A stretch of 8,146 nucleotides of DNA from assembly GCA_015655535.1 (NCBI GenBank), contig JAATEW010000352.1, positions 1 through 8,146 of the forward strand. The letters run 5' to 3'. Within the stretch, counting starts at the first letter, position 1. Each line of letters starts with the position of its first letter. Positions 1 to 5,745 of the stretch are shown here, piece after piece. Position numbers and translations under genes: made by a program. This DNA is from Hyphomicrobiales bacterium. GTDB taxonomy: Bacteria > Pseudomonadota > Alphaproteobacteria > Rhizobiales > Beijerinckiaceae. The notes beneath the pieces were generated by a model. That model saw only the letters and a program-made list of their open reading frames with translations. It did not search any database and was not told the DNA's origin.

Positions 1-4
1 CCCT

Positions 5-496
5 ATGAGTGAGCTTTCGCATATTTCGCCTTCGGGCGAAGCCAATATGGTCGATGTTTCGGGCAAGCCCGTCACCGAGCGTATCGCCGTCGCCGAAGGC
101 CATGTGCTGATGCAGAAGGCGACGCTCGATCTCGCTTTGTCCGGCAATGCCAAGAAGGGCGATATTTTCGCCGCGGCGCGCCTTGCCGGCATCATGGCTG
201 CGAAGAAAACATCGGACCTGATCCCGCTCTGCCATCCGCTGGCGCTGAGCAAAGTCTCGGTCGATCTCGAAGCCGATCCGGCCCTTCCCGGTATCCGCGT
301 ACAGGCTTTCACCAAAGTCTCCGGCCAAACGGGTGTCGAGATGGAAGCGCTGACCGCCGTCGCCGTCGCCTGCCTGACGATCTACGATATGCTCAAGGCC
401 GCCGATCGCGGCATGCGGATCGACGCCATCGGACTTTTAGAAAAACAAGGCGGCAAGTCCGGCATCTGGAAACGTGAGGCGCAGCGCCAAGAATGA
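5..496 (+). CDS. moaC: Cyclic pyranopterin monophosphate synthase MoaC
   Basis: MoaC acts in the cytoplasm in the first stage of molybdenum cofactor synthesis. It converts the 3',8-cyclo-GTP made by MoaA into cyclic pyranopterin monophosphate. The 163-residue product is close to the usual family length (about 160) and is complete. It carries the MVDVS motif near residue 15, PLCHPL with His77, the GVEMEALTAV block with Glu112 and Glu114, YDMLKA with Asp128 and Lys131, and a C-terminal KQGGKSG. Lys51, His77, Asp128 and Lys131 fall at the same numbers as the residues I recall as important in the E. coli enzyme. Only four bases precede the ATG in the window, so its ribosome binding site and the upstream gene (often trpC in this order) are not visible. 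Its TGA overlaps an ATG (ATGA) that opens the unusual junction leading to moeA. Identification is secure. Confidence 0.97.
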   Translation: MSELSHISPSGEANMVDVSGKPVTERIAVAEGHVLMQKATLDLALSGNAKKGDIFAAARLAGIMAAKKTSDLIPLCHPLALSKVSVDLEADPALPGIRVQAFTKVSGQTGVEMEALTAVAVACLTIYDMLKAADRGMRIDAIGLLEKQGGKSGIWKREAQRQE

Positions 497-534
497 GTTC
501 CAAAGTATGAGTCTCCAGGTATGAGTTCAAAGAA
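493..534 (+). promoter_or_regulatory. Triplicated 14-nt start/stop relay between moaC and moeA
   Basis: Three tandem 14-nt units start at 493, 507 and 521, each beginning ATGAGT. Units 1 and 2, and units 1 and 3, agree at 10 of 14 positions. The ATG at 493 overlaps the moaC stop (494-496) and opens a mini-ORF MSSKV with TGA at 508-510. That TGA overlaps the ATG at 507, which opens MSLQV with TGA at 522-524. This in turn overlaps the ATG of moeA at 521. No convincing Shine-Dalgarno sequence lies before the moeA ATG; CAGG at 516-519 is too close to act as one. This suggests, as inference, that moeA is translated by termination-reinitiation, and that the 28-nt gap arose by two duplications of an ancestral 4-nt ATGA overlap. 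Confidence 0.6.
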
Positions 535-1756
535 TGCGCTTTCCGTCGCCGAGGCACGCAGCCTCATCCTCGCGTCGGTGGCGACCATAAAAGATGTCGA
601 GCTGCTTCCACTTCACCAGACGCTTGGCCGGACTTTGGCCGAAGCGCTGGTCGCACTGCGCACCCAGCCGCCGCTGGCCGTTTCCGCCATGGATGGTTAT
701 GCCGTGCGGGCGGAAGACCTTGCCGCGCTTCCGATCAAGCTCAAGCTCATCGGCGAGAGCGCCGCGGGCCATGGTTTCGACGGCGCGCTCAAACGCGGCG
801 AATCCGTGCGCATCTTCACCGGTGCGCCCGTACCGGACGGCGCCGATGCGATTCTGATTCAGGAAAACGCCAAAGCCGAAGGCAGCGAGGTCGAGCCTCT
901 GCAAAGCGTCGCCGCCGGGCGCTATGTCCGGCCCGCGGGGTTGGACTTCAAAGAAGGCCAGCTCCTTTTGCCCGCGGGCACGCGCTTGGGGCCGTCCGAA
1001 ATCGCGCTCGCAGCGGCGATGAATCACGCCAAGGCGCCGGTGGTCCGGCGCCCGCGTGTCGCGCTTCTCGCGACAGGCGACGAATTGGTCAAGCCCGGCG
1101 AGCCGATCGGCCCCAATCAGATCGTCGCCTCCAATAGTTTCGCGGTCGGCGCGCTGGTCGAAGTGGCGGGCGGCGAGGTGATCGATCTCGGCATAGCAGG
1201 CGATGATTTCGCCGCGCTCGAAGCCGGCATCAGGGCCGCGCGGGACTCTCAGGCCGATATTCTGGTGACGCTCGGCGGCGCGTCCGTCGGCGATCATGAT
1301 CTGGTCAAGACCGCGCTCACCAAAGAAGGGATGGAACTCGGTTTCTGGCGTGTCGCCATGCGCCCTGGCCGGCCGCTGATTCATGGTAAACTTGGCGCCA
1401 TGTCGATTCTGGGCCTGCCCGGCAATCCGGCCTCCGCCATCGTCTGCGGTCTGCTCTTCCTCATGCCGATGATCCGTGCCATGAATGGTGATCCTCGCGC
1501 GGAGGTCGAGGCTTTGGAAACAGCGGTACTCGGTGCCGCTTTACGCGCGAACGATGCGCGGCAGGATTATCTGCGCGCGACGTTCACATCAACGGACGCG
1601 GGCCTGCCGGTTGCTTTGCCCTTCGAGGCGCAGGATTCCTCGCTGTTGCGGGTCTTCGCGCAGTCGCAATGTCTGATCGTGCGCGAGCCCGAAGCGCCGG
1701 CCGCCAAAGCCGGCGATCTGTGCAAAGTCATCAAGCTGACACCAGGACGTTTTTAG
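521..1756 (+). CDS. moeA: Molybdopterin molybdenumtransferase MoeA
   Basis: MoeA inserts molybdate into adenylylated molybdopterin, the final step that yields active Mo-cofactor, in the cytoplasm. At 411 residues it matches the usual MoeA length. Visible landmarks are SAMDGYA with Asp58 (equivalent to the essential Asp59 of E. coli), RIFTGAPVPDGAD at about 97-109, the MoCF-binding domain with ATGDEL at about 184-189, the TLGGASVGDHD loop at about 250-260, and LGLPGNPASA at about 298-306. The C-terminal beta domain follows. It is in the same reading frame as moaC, 24 nt downstream, and probably shares its transcript. In many Rhizobiales the next gene is lexA, but here a GlsB-like gene follows. 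Family assignment is secure; whether it acts specifically on Mo, W or both cannot be told. Confidence 0.97.
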   Translation: MSSKNALSVAEARSLILASVATIKDVELLPLHQTLGRTLAEALVALRTQPPLAVSAMDGYAVRAEDLAALPIKLKLIGESAAGHGFDGALKRGESVRIFTGAPVPDGADAILIQENAKAEGSEVEPLQSVAAGRYVRPAGLDFKEGQLLLPAGTRLGPSEIALAAAMNHAKAPVVRRPRVALLATGDELVKPGEPIGPNQIVASNSFAVGALVEVAGGEVIDLGIAGDDFAALEAGIRAARDSQADILVTLGGASVGDHDLVKTALTKEGMELGFWRVAMRPGRPLIHGKLGAMSILGLPGNPASAIVCGLLFLMPMIRAMNGDPRAEVEALETAVLGAALRANDARQDYLRATFTSTDAGLPVALPFEAQDSSLLRVFAQSQCLIVREPEAPAAKAGDLCKVIKLTPGRF

Positions 1757-1789
1757 AGTCGGATCAATTTCCAAGAAGGAGGGATCAGC

Positions 1790-2110
1790 ATGAGCGTTAC
1801 GCACATTCTGTGGATCATCGCCGTTGGTTTCGTCGCGGGGATGCTTGCCCGCTGGTTTTCGCCAGCCCCCAATAATCCGCAAGGTTTCATCCTGACGGTG
1901 GTTCTCGGCATCATCGGCGCCTTCGTCGCGACCTTTATCGGCCAGAAGATCGGCTGGTATCGCGAGGATCAGGGCGCGGGCTTCATCGGCGCGACGATCG
2001 GGGCGATCATCGTTCTCATCGTCTGGCGGGTGATCGCCGGCCAGATCTACCCCGCTTCGGGCGGCGACGGACCATCGGCTCCATCTGTCGGACCGCGACG
2101 CTGGCTCTAA
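1790..2110 (+). CDS. GlsB/YeaQ/YmgE family stress-response membrane protein
   Basis: This is a 106-residue inner-membrane protein of the transglycosylase-associated family (GlsB/YeaQ/YmgE). Despite the family name, no enzymatic activity is established. Three hydrophobic segments are visible at about residues 4-24, 33-52 and 62-84. Glycine-rich helices (GFVAGMLAR, VLGIIGAFVA, GFIGATIGAIIVL) match the family pattern. The C-terminal 20 residues are Gly/Pro/Ser-rich, end in RRWL, and are probably disordered. The start is well supported by AAGGAGGG at 1776-1783, six bases before the ATG. It begins 33 bases after moeA and may be co-transcribed, but its strong ribosome site means it does not need coupling. 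Members are often induced by general stress; nothing in the sequence shows its regulation here. Confidence 0.88.
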   Translation: MSVTHILWIIAVGFVAGMLARWFSPAPNNPQGFILTVVLGIIGAFVATFIGQKIGWYREDQGAGFIGATIGAIIVLIVWRVIAGQIYPASGGDGPSAPSVGPRRWL

Positions 2111-2149
2111 AGCCGCACGCCGCTCTAAGCTTGGTTCTGCAACGGTGCT

Positions 2150-2177
2150 GACCGCGCCTCTTCAGGGGCGCGCGGTC
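2150..2177. terminator. Stem-loop between convergent operons
   Basis: GACCGCGC at 2150-2157 pairs perfectly with GCGCGGTC at 2170-2177, with a 12-base loop that can add a few inner pairs. It lies between the GlsB-like gene (+) and the cytochrome gene (-), five bases beyond the cytochrome stop. There is no clean U-run on either side; ATTATTT follows on the + strand. A two-way terminator is the likeliest role but is not certain. Confidence 0.5.
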
Positions 2178-2181
2178 GCAA

Positions 2182-2550
2182 TTATTTCAGCGTGAGCAAA
2201 AAGGCTACGAGATCGTCGCGCTGCTGCTTGTCGGCTATCCCTGAAAACGGCATCACGTTGCCGGGAATAGCCGCCTGCGGATCGGCGATATAGGCGTCGA
2301 GCGTCGCGGCATCCCAAGCATAATGCGTGGCCTTCAGTGCCCGGCTGTAGTGAAAGCCTTGAAAGCTGCCGGCCTTGCGTCCCTCGATGCCTCGCAGACT
2401 TGGCCCTACCCCATTGCTGCCGTCGAGCGAATGACAGGCCGCGCATTGCGCGAAGACGATCTTCCCAGCGGCTGCGTCTTGTGCCCGAACGGGATTGGAC
2501 AGCAGTGCCATTGCGAGCAGCGCCAAAGAGAAACAAAAACCTGTTTTCAC
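2182..2550 (-). CDS. Periplasmic single-haem class I cytochrome c (cytochrome c2-like)
   Basis: This 122-residue c-type cytochrome is the probable electron acceptor of the flavoprotein encoded just upstream. A Sec signal peptide covers about residues 1-23, ending NPVRA before QDAAAGK. The single haem site is CAACH (Cys36, Cys39, His40), and Met100 in PGNVMPF is the likely distal ligand. GVGPSLRGIEGRKAGS and YAWDAATLDAYIADP match the cytochrome c2/c550 pattern. There is no second haem motif and no C-terminal anchor, so it should be soluble in the periplasm. Translation starts at a GTG, supported by AGAGG six bases upstream, 15 bases after the GMC gene stop. Related gluconate, glucose and fructose dehydrogenases usually have a three-haem membrane cytochrome here, which is the notable difference. 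Confidence 0.93.
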   Translation of the reverse strand: MKTGFCFSLALLAMALLSNPVRAQDAAAGKIVFAQCAACHSLDGSNGVGPSLRGIEGRKAGSFQGFHYSRALKATHYAWDAATLDAYIADPQAAIPGNVMPFSGIADKQQRDDLVAFLLTLK

Positions 2551-2565
2551 GCTTGGCCTCTCACC

Positions 2566-4323
2566 TCAAAGGTCGCGCGGACGATCGACATAAGACGCGA
2601 CATCGTCACCGAGCCGCAGCGCCATCGCCGCCAAGGGACCGGTCGGATTATAGCCCGCGTTATGCGCGAAAACCGAGGCGCCGACGACGAAGAGATTTTG
2701 CGCATCCCAATGCTGCAATCGCGGCGAGACCACGCTTGTCGCAGGGTCGGCACCCATCACCGTTCCGCCGGTGATATGGGTCGTATTATAAACGCGGATG
2801 TCGAAGGGCGCCTTCAAAGGATTGGCCGGCCCCACGATGTCGGCACCCGCCGCTTTGGCGATGCCATTCATCTTTTCGGTCACGAATTTCGACATGGCGA
2901 GCTCATTGCCGCGCCAATCGAAATTCATCCGGACCAAAGGCTGCCCGTAGGCATCCGTATAGGTCGGATCGAGGTCGAGATAATTGTCGCGATGCGGATA
3001 GCAGCTCCCCGCCGCATTGAGGCCCATGGAATGCGCATACCATTCGGCATTGGCGCGTTTCCATTCCGTACCCCAACGCGGCGTGCCGGGCGGCAGGCGG
3101 CGCGTCTTGATGGGTCGGCTGCCGTAGACCGCGGCGCTGATGCTGGCGCCGCCGAGAAACCCAAGACCCGCGTGGTCGAAATTATCATTGTTGAATTCAT
3201 CTATGCAGAGCTGGGCGCTGCCCGCGCCCATGAAGGGATTGAACCATCTGTCCTTCATGAACAGCGACATGTTCGAACTTGCCTGGTAGCAGAAGTTCTT
3301 GCCGACGACTCCCGTCTGGGTCAGCGGATCGTAAGGCTTGCCGATCCTGCTTGTCAGCAGAAGCTTGGTGTTCATCATCGTGAAGGCGCCGAGGATCACG
3401 ACATCGGCCGGCTGCTCATATTCCTGGCCGTTGAGCAAATCGACATAACGGACGCCGGTCACTCGTTTGCCGCCCTCATCATAGATAAGGCCGAGGACAT
3501 GGCAGCGCAGCCGGACTTCAAAGCCCTTCCGCTCGGCGAGCATGGGATAGAGCAAAACCTGCGGCGTCGCTTTGGCATTGGCCTCGCAAATGAAGCGCTC
3601 GCAATGGCCGCAATATTGGCAGGCCGCCAACTTCTGCCCGTCCGGATTGACATAGGCGCCGAATGAATTGGCGGCCGGTGTCGGAAATGGCTTGTAGCCG
3701 AGCTTCTCGGCCGTGGCTTTAAAGACGAGACCGGATTCCGTTATTTCGAGCGGCTTTTGCGGATAGTCTCCATCGCGCGGCGCTTCGAACGGATTGCCAC
3801 CCGGCTGAATCACGCCATTGATATTGCCGGCCTTGCCTGAGAGTCCAAAAAGCTTTTCGAAGAGCTCGTGATAGGGCCGCAGTTCGGCATAGGTCGTTCC
3901 CCAATCCTGCAGCGAAACATCTTTGGGGATCGCCTGTTTGCCATAGCGCGTTTCATATCGCGTGCGGATCTGCGGATCATATTCGGACCAGCGCCACGTA
4001 TGGCCGTTCCAATGATTGCCCGCGCCGCCAAGGCCCTCGCCGGGCAGAAAAGCCTCCATCCAACGCGCAGGAAGCGCCGTCTCATTGCCATTGTGGCGCA
4101 AAGTATAGGTCTCGATCGACCAGTCCTGCACGAGGCCTTGGTGGCTGTCCCAACGCAACTCGTCGCGCTGTCCCGGCAGAGTCGCGGCGGCGCTGCCGGC
4201 ATGTGAGCCGCCGCGCTCAAGCACCAGCACCTCGACGTTCTTGGCGGTGAGCTGGCGCGCCGCGAGGCCGGCGGTCAGGCCGCCGCCGACGATGACGACG
4301 GTCTTCTTGGGGAGTTTCTGCAT
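2566..4323 (-). CDS. GMC-family flavoprotein, large subunit of a gluconate/fructose/glucose dehydrogenase-type complex
   Basis: This FAD-dependent GMC oxidoreductase has about 585 residues and is probably the catalytic subunit of a periplasmic alcohol, sugar or sugar-acid dehydrogenase. From the chosen ATG, the N-terminal FAD fold is VVIVGGGLTAG at about 9-19, followed by VLVLERGG. GGAGNHWNGHTWRW near residue 100 is typical of this subfamily. A cysteine cluster C-x2-C-x2-C-x4-C lies at about 235-246 (ACQYCGHCERFIC). The C-terminal motif THITGGTVMG holds His516, the probable catalytic base, and VVGASVFAHNAGYNPTG supplies the partner Asn. There is no signal peptide. The start could be a TTG at 4338 that overlaps the upstream stop as TTGA, but the ATG at 4323 fits the FAD fold better; neither has a strong ribosome site. 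The substrate is not readable from the sequence. Confidence 0.93.
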   Translation of the reverse strand: MQKLPKKTVVIVGGGLTAGLAARQLTAKNVEVLVLERGGSHAGSAAATLPGQRDELRWDSHQGLVQDWSIETYTLRHNGNETALPARWMEAFLPGEGLGGAGNHWNGHTWRWSEYDPQIRTRYETRYGKQAIPKDVSLQDWGTTYAELRPYHELFEKLFGLSGKAGNINGVIQPGGNPFEAPRDGDYPQKPLEITESGLVFKATAEKLGYKPFPTPAANSFGAYVNPDGQKLAACQYCGHCERFICEANAKATPQVLLYPMLAERKGFEVRLRCHVLGLIYDEGGKRVTGVRYVDLLNGQEYEQPADVVILGAFTMMNTKLLLTSRIGKPYDPLTQTGVVGKNFCYQASSNMSLFMKDRWFNPFMGAGSAQLCIDEFNNDNFDHAGLGFLGGASISAAVYGSRPIKTRRLPPGTPRWGTEWKRANAEWYAHSMGLNAAGSCYPHRDNYLDLDPTYTDAYGQPLVRMNFDWRGNELAMSKFVTEKMNGIAKAAGADIVGPANPLKAPFDIRVYNTTHITGGTVMGADPATSVVSPRLQHWDAQNLFVVGASVFAHNAGYNPTGPLAAMALRLGDDVASYVDRPRDL

Positions 4324-4334
4324 GTCGCGGCCCG

Positions 4335-5111
4335 TCAACTAAAGTCAACGATCGATTTCGGATCTTTGGCCTGAGGAACCGGCTTGCCGCGATATTGGAT
4401 CATGTTGACGGCGTTGGTGGCCGGCAGGCCGGGATAGCCGATCATTTTCCAAAAGACCTTATCGGCGTTGCCGCCGTAAATCGGATCGGCGAAGCAGGCT
4501 TGCGTAAAGAGCGGATAAACGAGTTCGTTGAACCAGAGCGCCAGGGAAAGACGCGGATCCTCGAATTTACCGGCCGCCACATCGGTCAGAAATTGATTGG
4601 CGTCGGCGGGCGCGATTTCGTCGAAACCCTTTCCGTATTTAGCGACGGAGGCTTTGTTGGCGGCGGCGAGCCCGGCCTTAAAATGCTGCTCGGGCGTCAG
4701 CGGCAATTGCAACCCATGCTGGGGTTTGCCGGCGAGCCACGGCCCGCGGCTATAGCGTTTCGCACCGCGTCCGAAATCGCCCCCGAGCTGACGATCGATG
4801 AAGGTGGCGAGACCGCAATCGACACCGTTCGGCGTGAATTCATCCGCCGGACACATGATATTGACGAGCGCTTCGACGAAGGCCGCTTCCTCGGGACCAA
4901 AACATATGTAGCCCGCGACCGGGCTCGCGGCTTGGGGCTGAACGGCTGTTTCGGCGGCCGCCGGTTCCGCGACGGCAACGGCCATATCGGCGATGACGGT
5001 GCCGGCCAATCCCGGCGCAAGCGGCAAAGCACTGCCCGCGCCGACCAATTGTCTTAAAAAGCCGCGCCGTTTTTCGACGTCGTGATCTTCTTCGCTCATG
5101 CCGTCAGCCAC
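4335..5111 (-). CDS. Gluconate 2-dehydrogenase subunit 3 family protein with Tat signal
   Basis: This small subunit of a membrane- or periplasm-associated GMC dehydrogenase has 258 residues. The N-terminus carries a twin-arginine signal: KRRGFLRQ at about 14-21, then a mildly hydrophobic stretch and an Ala-rich region to about residue 55. The folded part has the subunit 3 pattern: FGPEEAAFVEALVNIMCPADE, FIDRQLGG, RGPWLAGKPQHG, LPLTPEQ, and near the C-terminus CFADPIYGGNADKVFWKMIGYPG. In characterised relatives such as the Burkholderia FAD-glucose dehydrogenase, this subunit binds the flavoprotein and takes it through Tat. That role is inferred here because the flavoprotein lacks a signal. The first start is a GTG at 5111; an ATG four codons later (5099) is equally possible, and neither has a clear ribosome site. 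It heads the operon, with its stop next to the start of the GMC gene. Confidence 0.9.
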   Translation of the reverse strand: MADGMSEEDHDVEKRRGFLRQLVGAGSALPLAPGLAGTVIADMAVAVAEPAAAETAVQPQAASPVAGYICFGPEEAAFVEALVNIMCPADEFTPNGVDCGLATFIDRQLGGDFGRGAKRYSRGPWLAGKPQHGLQLPLTPEQHFKAGLAAANKASVAKYGKGFDEIAPADANQFLTDVAAGKFEDPRLSLALWFNELVYPLFTQACFADPIYGGNADKVFWKMIGYPGLPATNAVNMIQYRGKPVPQAKDPKSIVDFS

Positions 5112-5135
5112 TTTTTAATTCATAAAAGCGGTTGA

Positions 5136-5164
5136 AACCTATCGGTCCGTTCGCGCGGGCTCAA
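5136..5164 (-). promoter_or_regulatory. Candidate sigma70-type promoter for the dehydrogenase operon
   Basis: On the - strand TTGAGC (5164-5159) is followed after exactly 17 bases by TAGGTT (5141-5136), about 25 bases before the GTG start of the subunit 3 gene. TCAAGGCC occurs twice, at 5161-5168 and 5173-5180 (12-base period), overlapping and just upstream of the -35 box, and GGCC...GGCC pairing is possible there. This could be an operator. The match to consensus is moderate and no transcription start can be seen directly. Confidence 0.33.
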
Positions 5165-5230
5165 GGCCGGAATCAAGGCCTTTCGGCCGATTTGCGGAGA
5201 TCGTTTTTCTCTTTCGGAGCCTCTGTTCCG

Positions 5231-5261
5231 GCAAAAACAAAAGGGCTCCTCGAAAGGAGCC
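5231..5261 (-). terminator. Intrinsic terminator with TTCG tetraloop
   Basis: Read on the - strand, GGCTCCT and AGGAGCC (5261-5255 and 5250-5244) form a perfect 7-bp stem closed by a TTCG loop. It is followed by CTTTTGTTTTTG, a good U-tract. It lies downstream of the 101-aa gene and upstream of the dehydrogenase operon promoter, so it insulates that operon from leftward transcription. On the + strand the stem has no U-tract, which sets the direction. Confidence 0.85.
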
Positions 5262-5281
5262 TTGATCTGGCGTCTGCTGCC

Positions 5282-5367
5282 TAGAGCATGCCGCGAAAAA
5301 GTGCTTTGCGATCTCGCTGTTGCGATAGATCGCCAGCGAAGTGGTTTTTCGCGCCAAGCATGCTCTA
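5282..5367. repeat. Long palindromic intergenic element 1
   Basis: This is a nested inverted repeat. TAGAGCATG (5282-5290) pairs with CATGCTCTA (5359-5367), CGCGAAAAA (5292-5300) with TTTTTCGCG (5345-5353), and GCGATCT (5308-5314) with AGATCGC (5327-5333). Folded, it gives one extended hairpin with small internal loops. The AGAGCATG outer arm and the GCGAAAAA block resemble dispersed intergenic repeats common in Rhizobiales genomes (recognised from memory, not searched). It is non-coding. With element 2 and the terminator it fills the 328-base gap between the subunit 3 gene and the 101-aa gene. Confidence 0.75.
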
Positions 5368-5379
5368 CATTTTTGAATC

Positions 5380-5431
5380 TAGATCATCTTATCTGCTTTT
5401 AGGTGATTCCACGTAAAAGCAGGATGATCTA
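5380..5431. repeat. Palindromic intergenic element 2
   Basis: TAGATCATC (5380-5388) pairs with GATGATCTA (5423-5431), and CTGCTTTTA (5393-5401) pairs with TAAAAGCAG (5414-5422). The result is 18 perfect pairs interrupted by a 4-base bulge (TTAT, 5389-5392) and closed by a 12-base loop GGTGATTCCACG. It begins eight bases beyond the stop of the 101-aa gene on the - strand, so it could protect or terminate that transcript. The strong U-tract terminator, however, lies further on, at 5261-5231. Confidence 0.75.
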
Positions 5432-5439
5432 CCGCCTAT

Positions 5440-5745
5440 TCAGCACCAGCGGTGGCAGGAATGGTCGTCGGCGTCGTTTGGCAGCTCAAGATGGCCGAGC
5501 CGCCTCCAGGCGTCCAAGCTCGTCTCATTCGAGGTTTCCCATTCGCGCAAAAGCTGCTGATAGGCATCTTCCTCGAAATTGAAGACGCTCTCATAGGCGA
5601 CGCAGACTATGCCATGGTCGCCGGCTTCGATATCCGACAGCCGGTCGGGATCGCCGATGATGATCTCGCTTTCCTCGGCGGTCATGAACACGCCTTTCAC
5701 CGGCTTGCCGCAATCACCTTTAAGGATCACAAATTTTTGGAGCAT
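5440..5745 (-). CDS. Conserved-type hypothetical protein, 101 aa
   Basis: I do not recognise a family. The predicted protein is acidic and soluble. The first half looks beta-rich (MLQKFVILKG, GVFMTAEESEIIIGDP, HGIVCVAYESVF). A helical segment follows (EEDAYQQLLREWE, SLDAWRRLG), and the tail is DDHSCHRWC, where His95, Cys97 and Cys101 might bind metal. There is no signal peptide or membrane segment. The frame stays open upstream to an ATG at 5853, but that 36-residue extension is Pro-rich, has no ribosome site and would include the likely promoter at 5832-5804, so the ATG at 5745 is chosen. The ribosome site is weak (GCGAG). The gene stands alone, with palindromic element 2 directly after it and an intrinsic terminator beyond. 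It is probably real, but of unknown function. Confidence 0.65.
   Translation of the reverse strand: MLQKFVILKGDCGKPVKGVFMTAEESEIIIGDPDRLSDIEAGDHGIVCVAYESVFNFEEDAYQQLLREWETSNETSLDAWRRLGHLELPNDADDHSCHRWC

Noticed and set aside
527..1384. 285-codon open frame on the - strand
   Set aside because: It is antisense to moeA, with biased composition and no recognisable motif.
2323..3666. 447-codon open frame on the + strand
   Set aside because: It lies antisense to the cytochrome and GMC flavoprotein genes, which have strong family motifs. Its own translation is rich in Arg and His with no domain pattern, as expected for the reverse strand of GC-rich coding DNA.
4395..5057. 220-codon open frame on the + strand
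   Set aside because: It is antisense to the subunit 3 gene; Gly/Arg-rich translation without a family pattern.
5139..5357. 72-codon open frame on the - strand
   Set aside because: It runs through palindromic element 1, the intrinsic terminator and the operon promoter, so it is non-coding sequence.
5282..5431. Possible CRISPR or tandem repeat array
   Set aside because: The repeats are two different hairpins with no regular unit and spacer structure.
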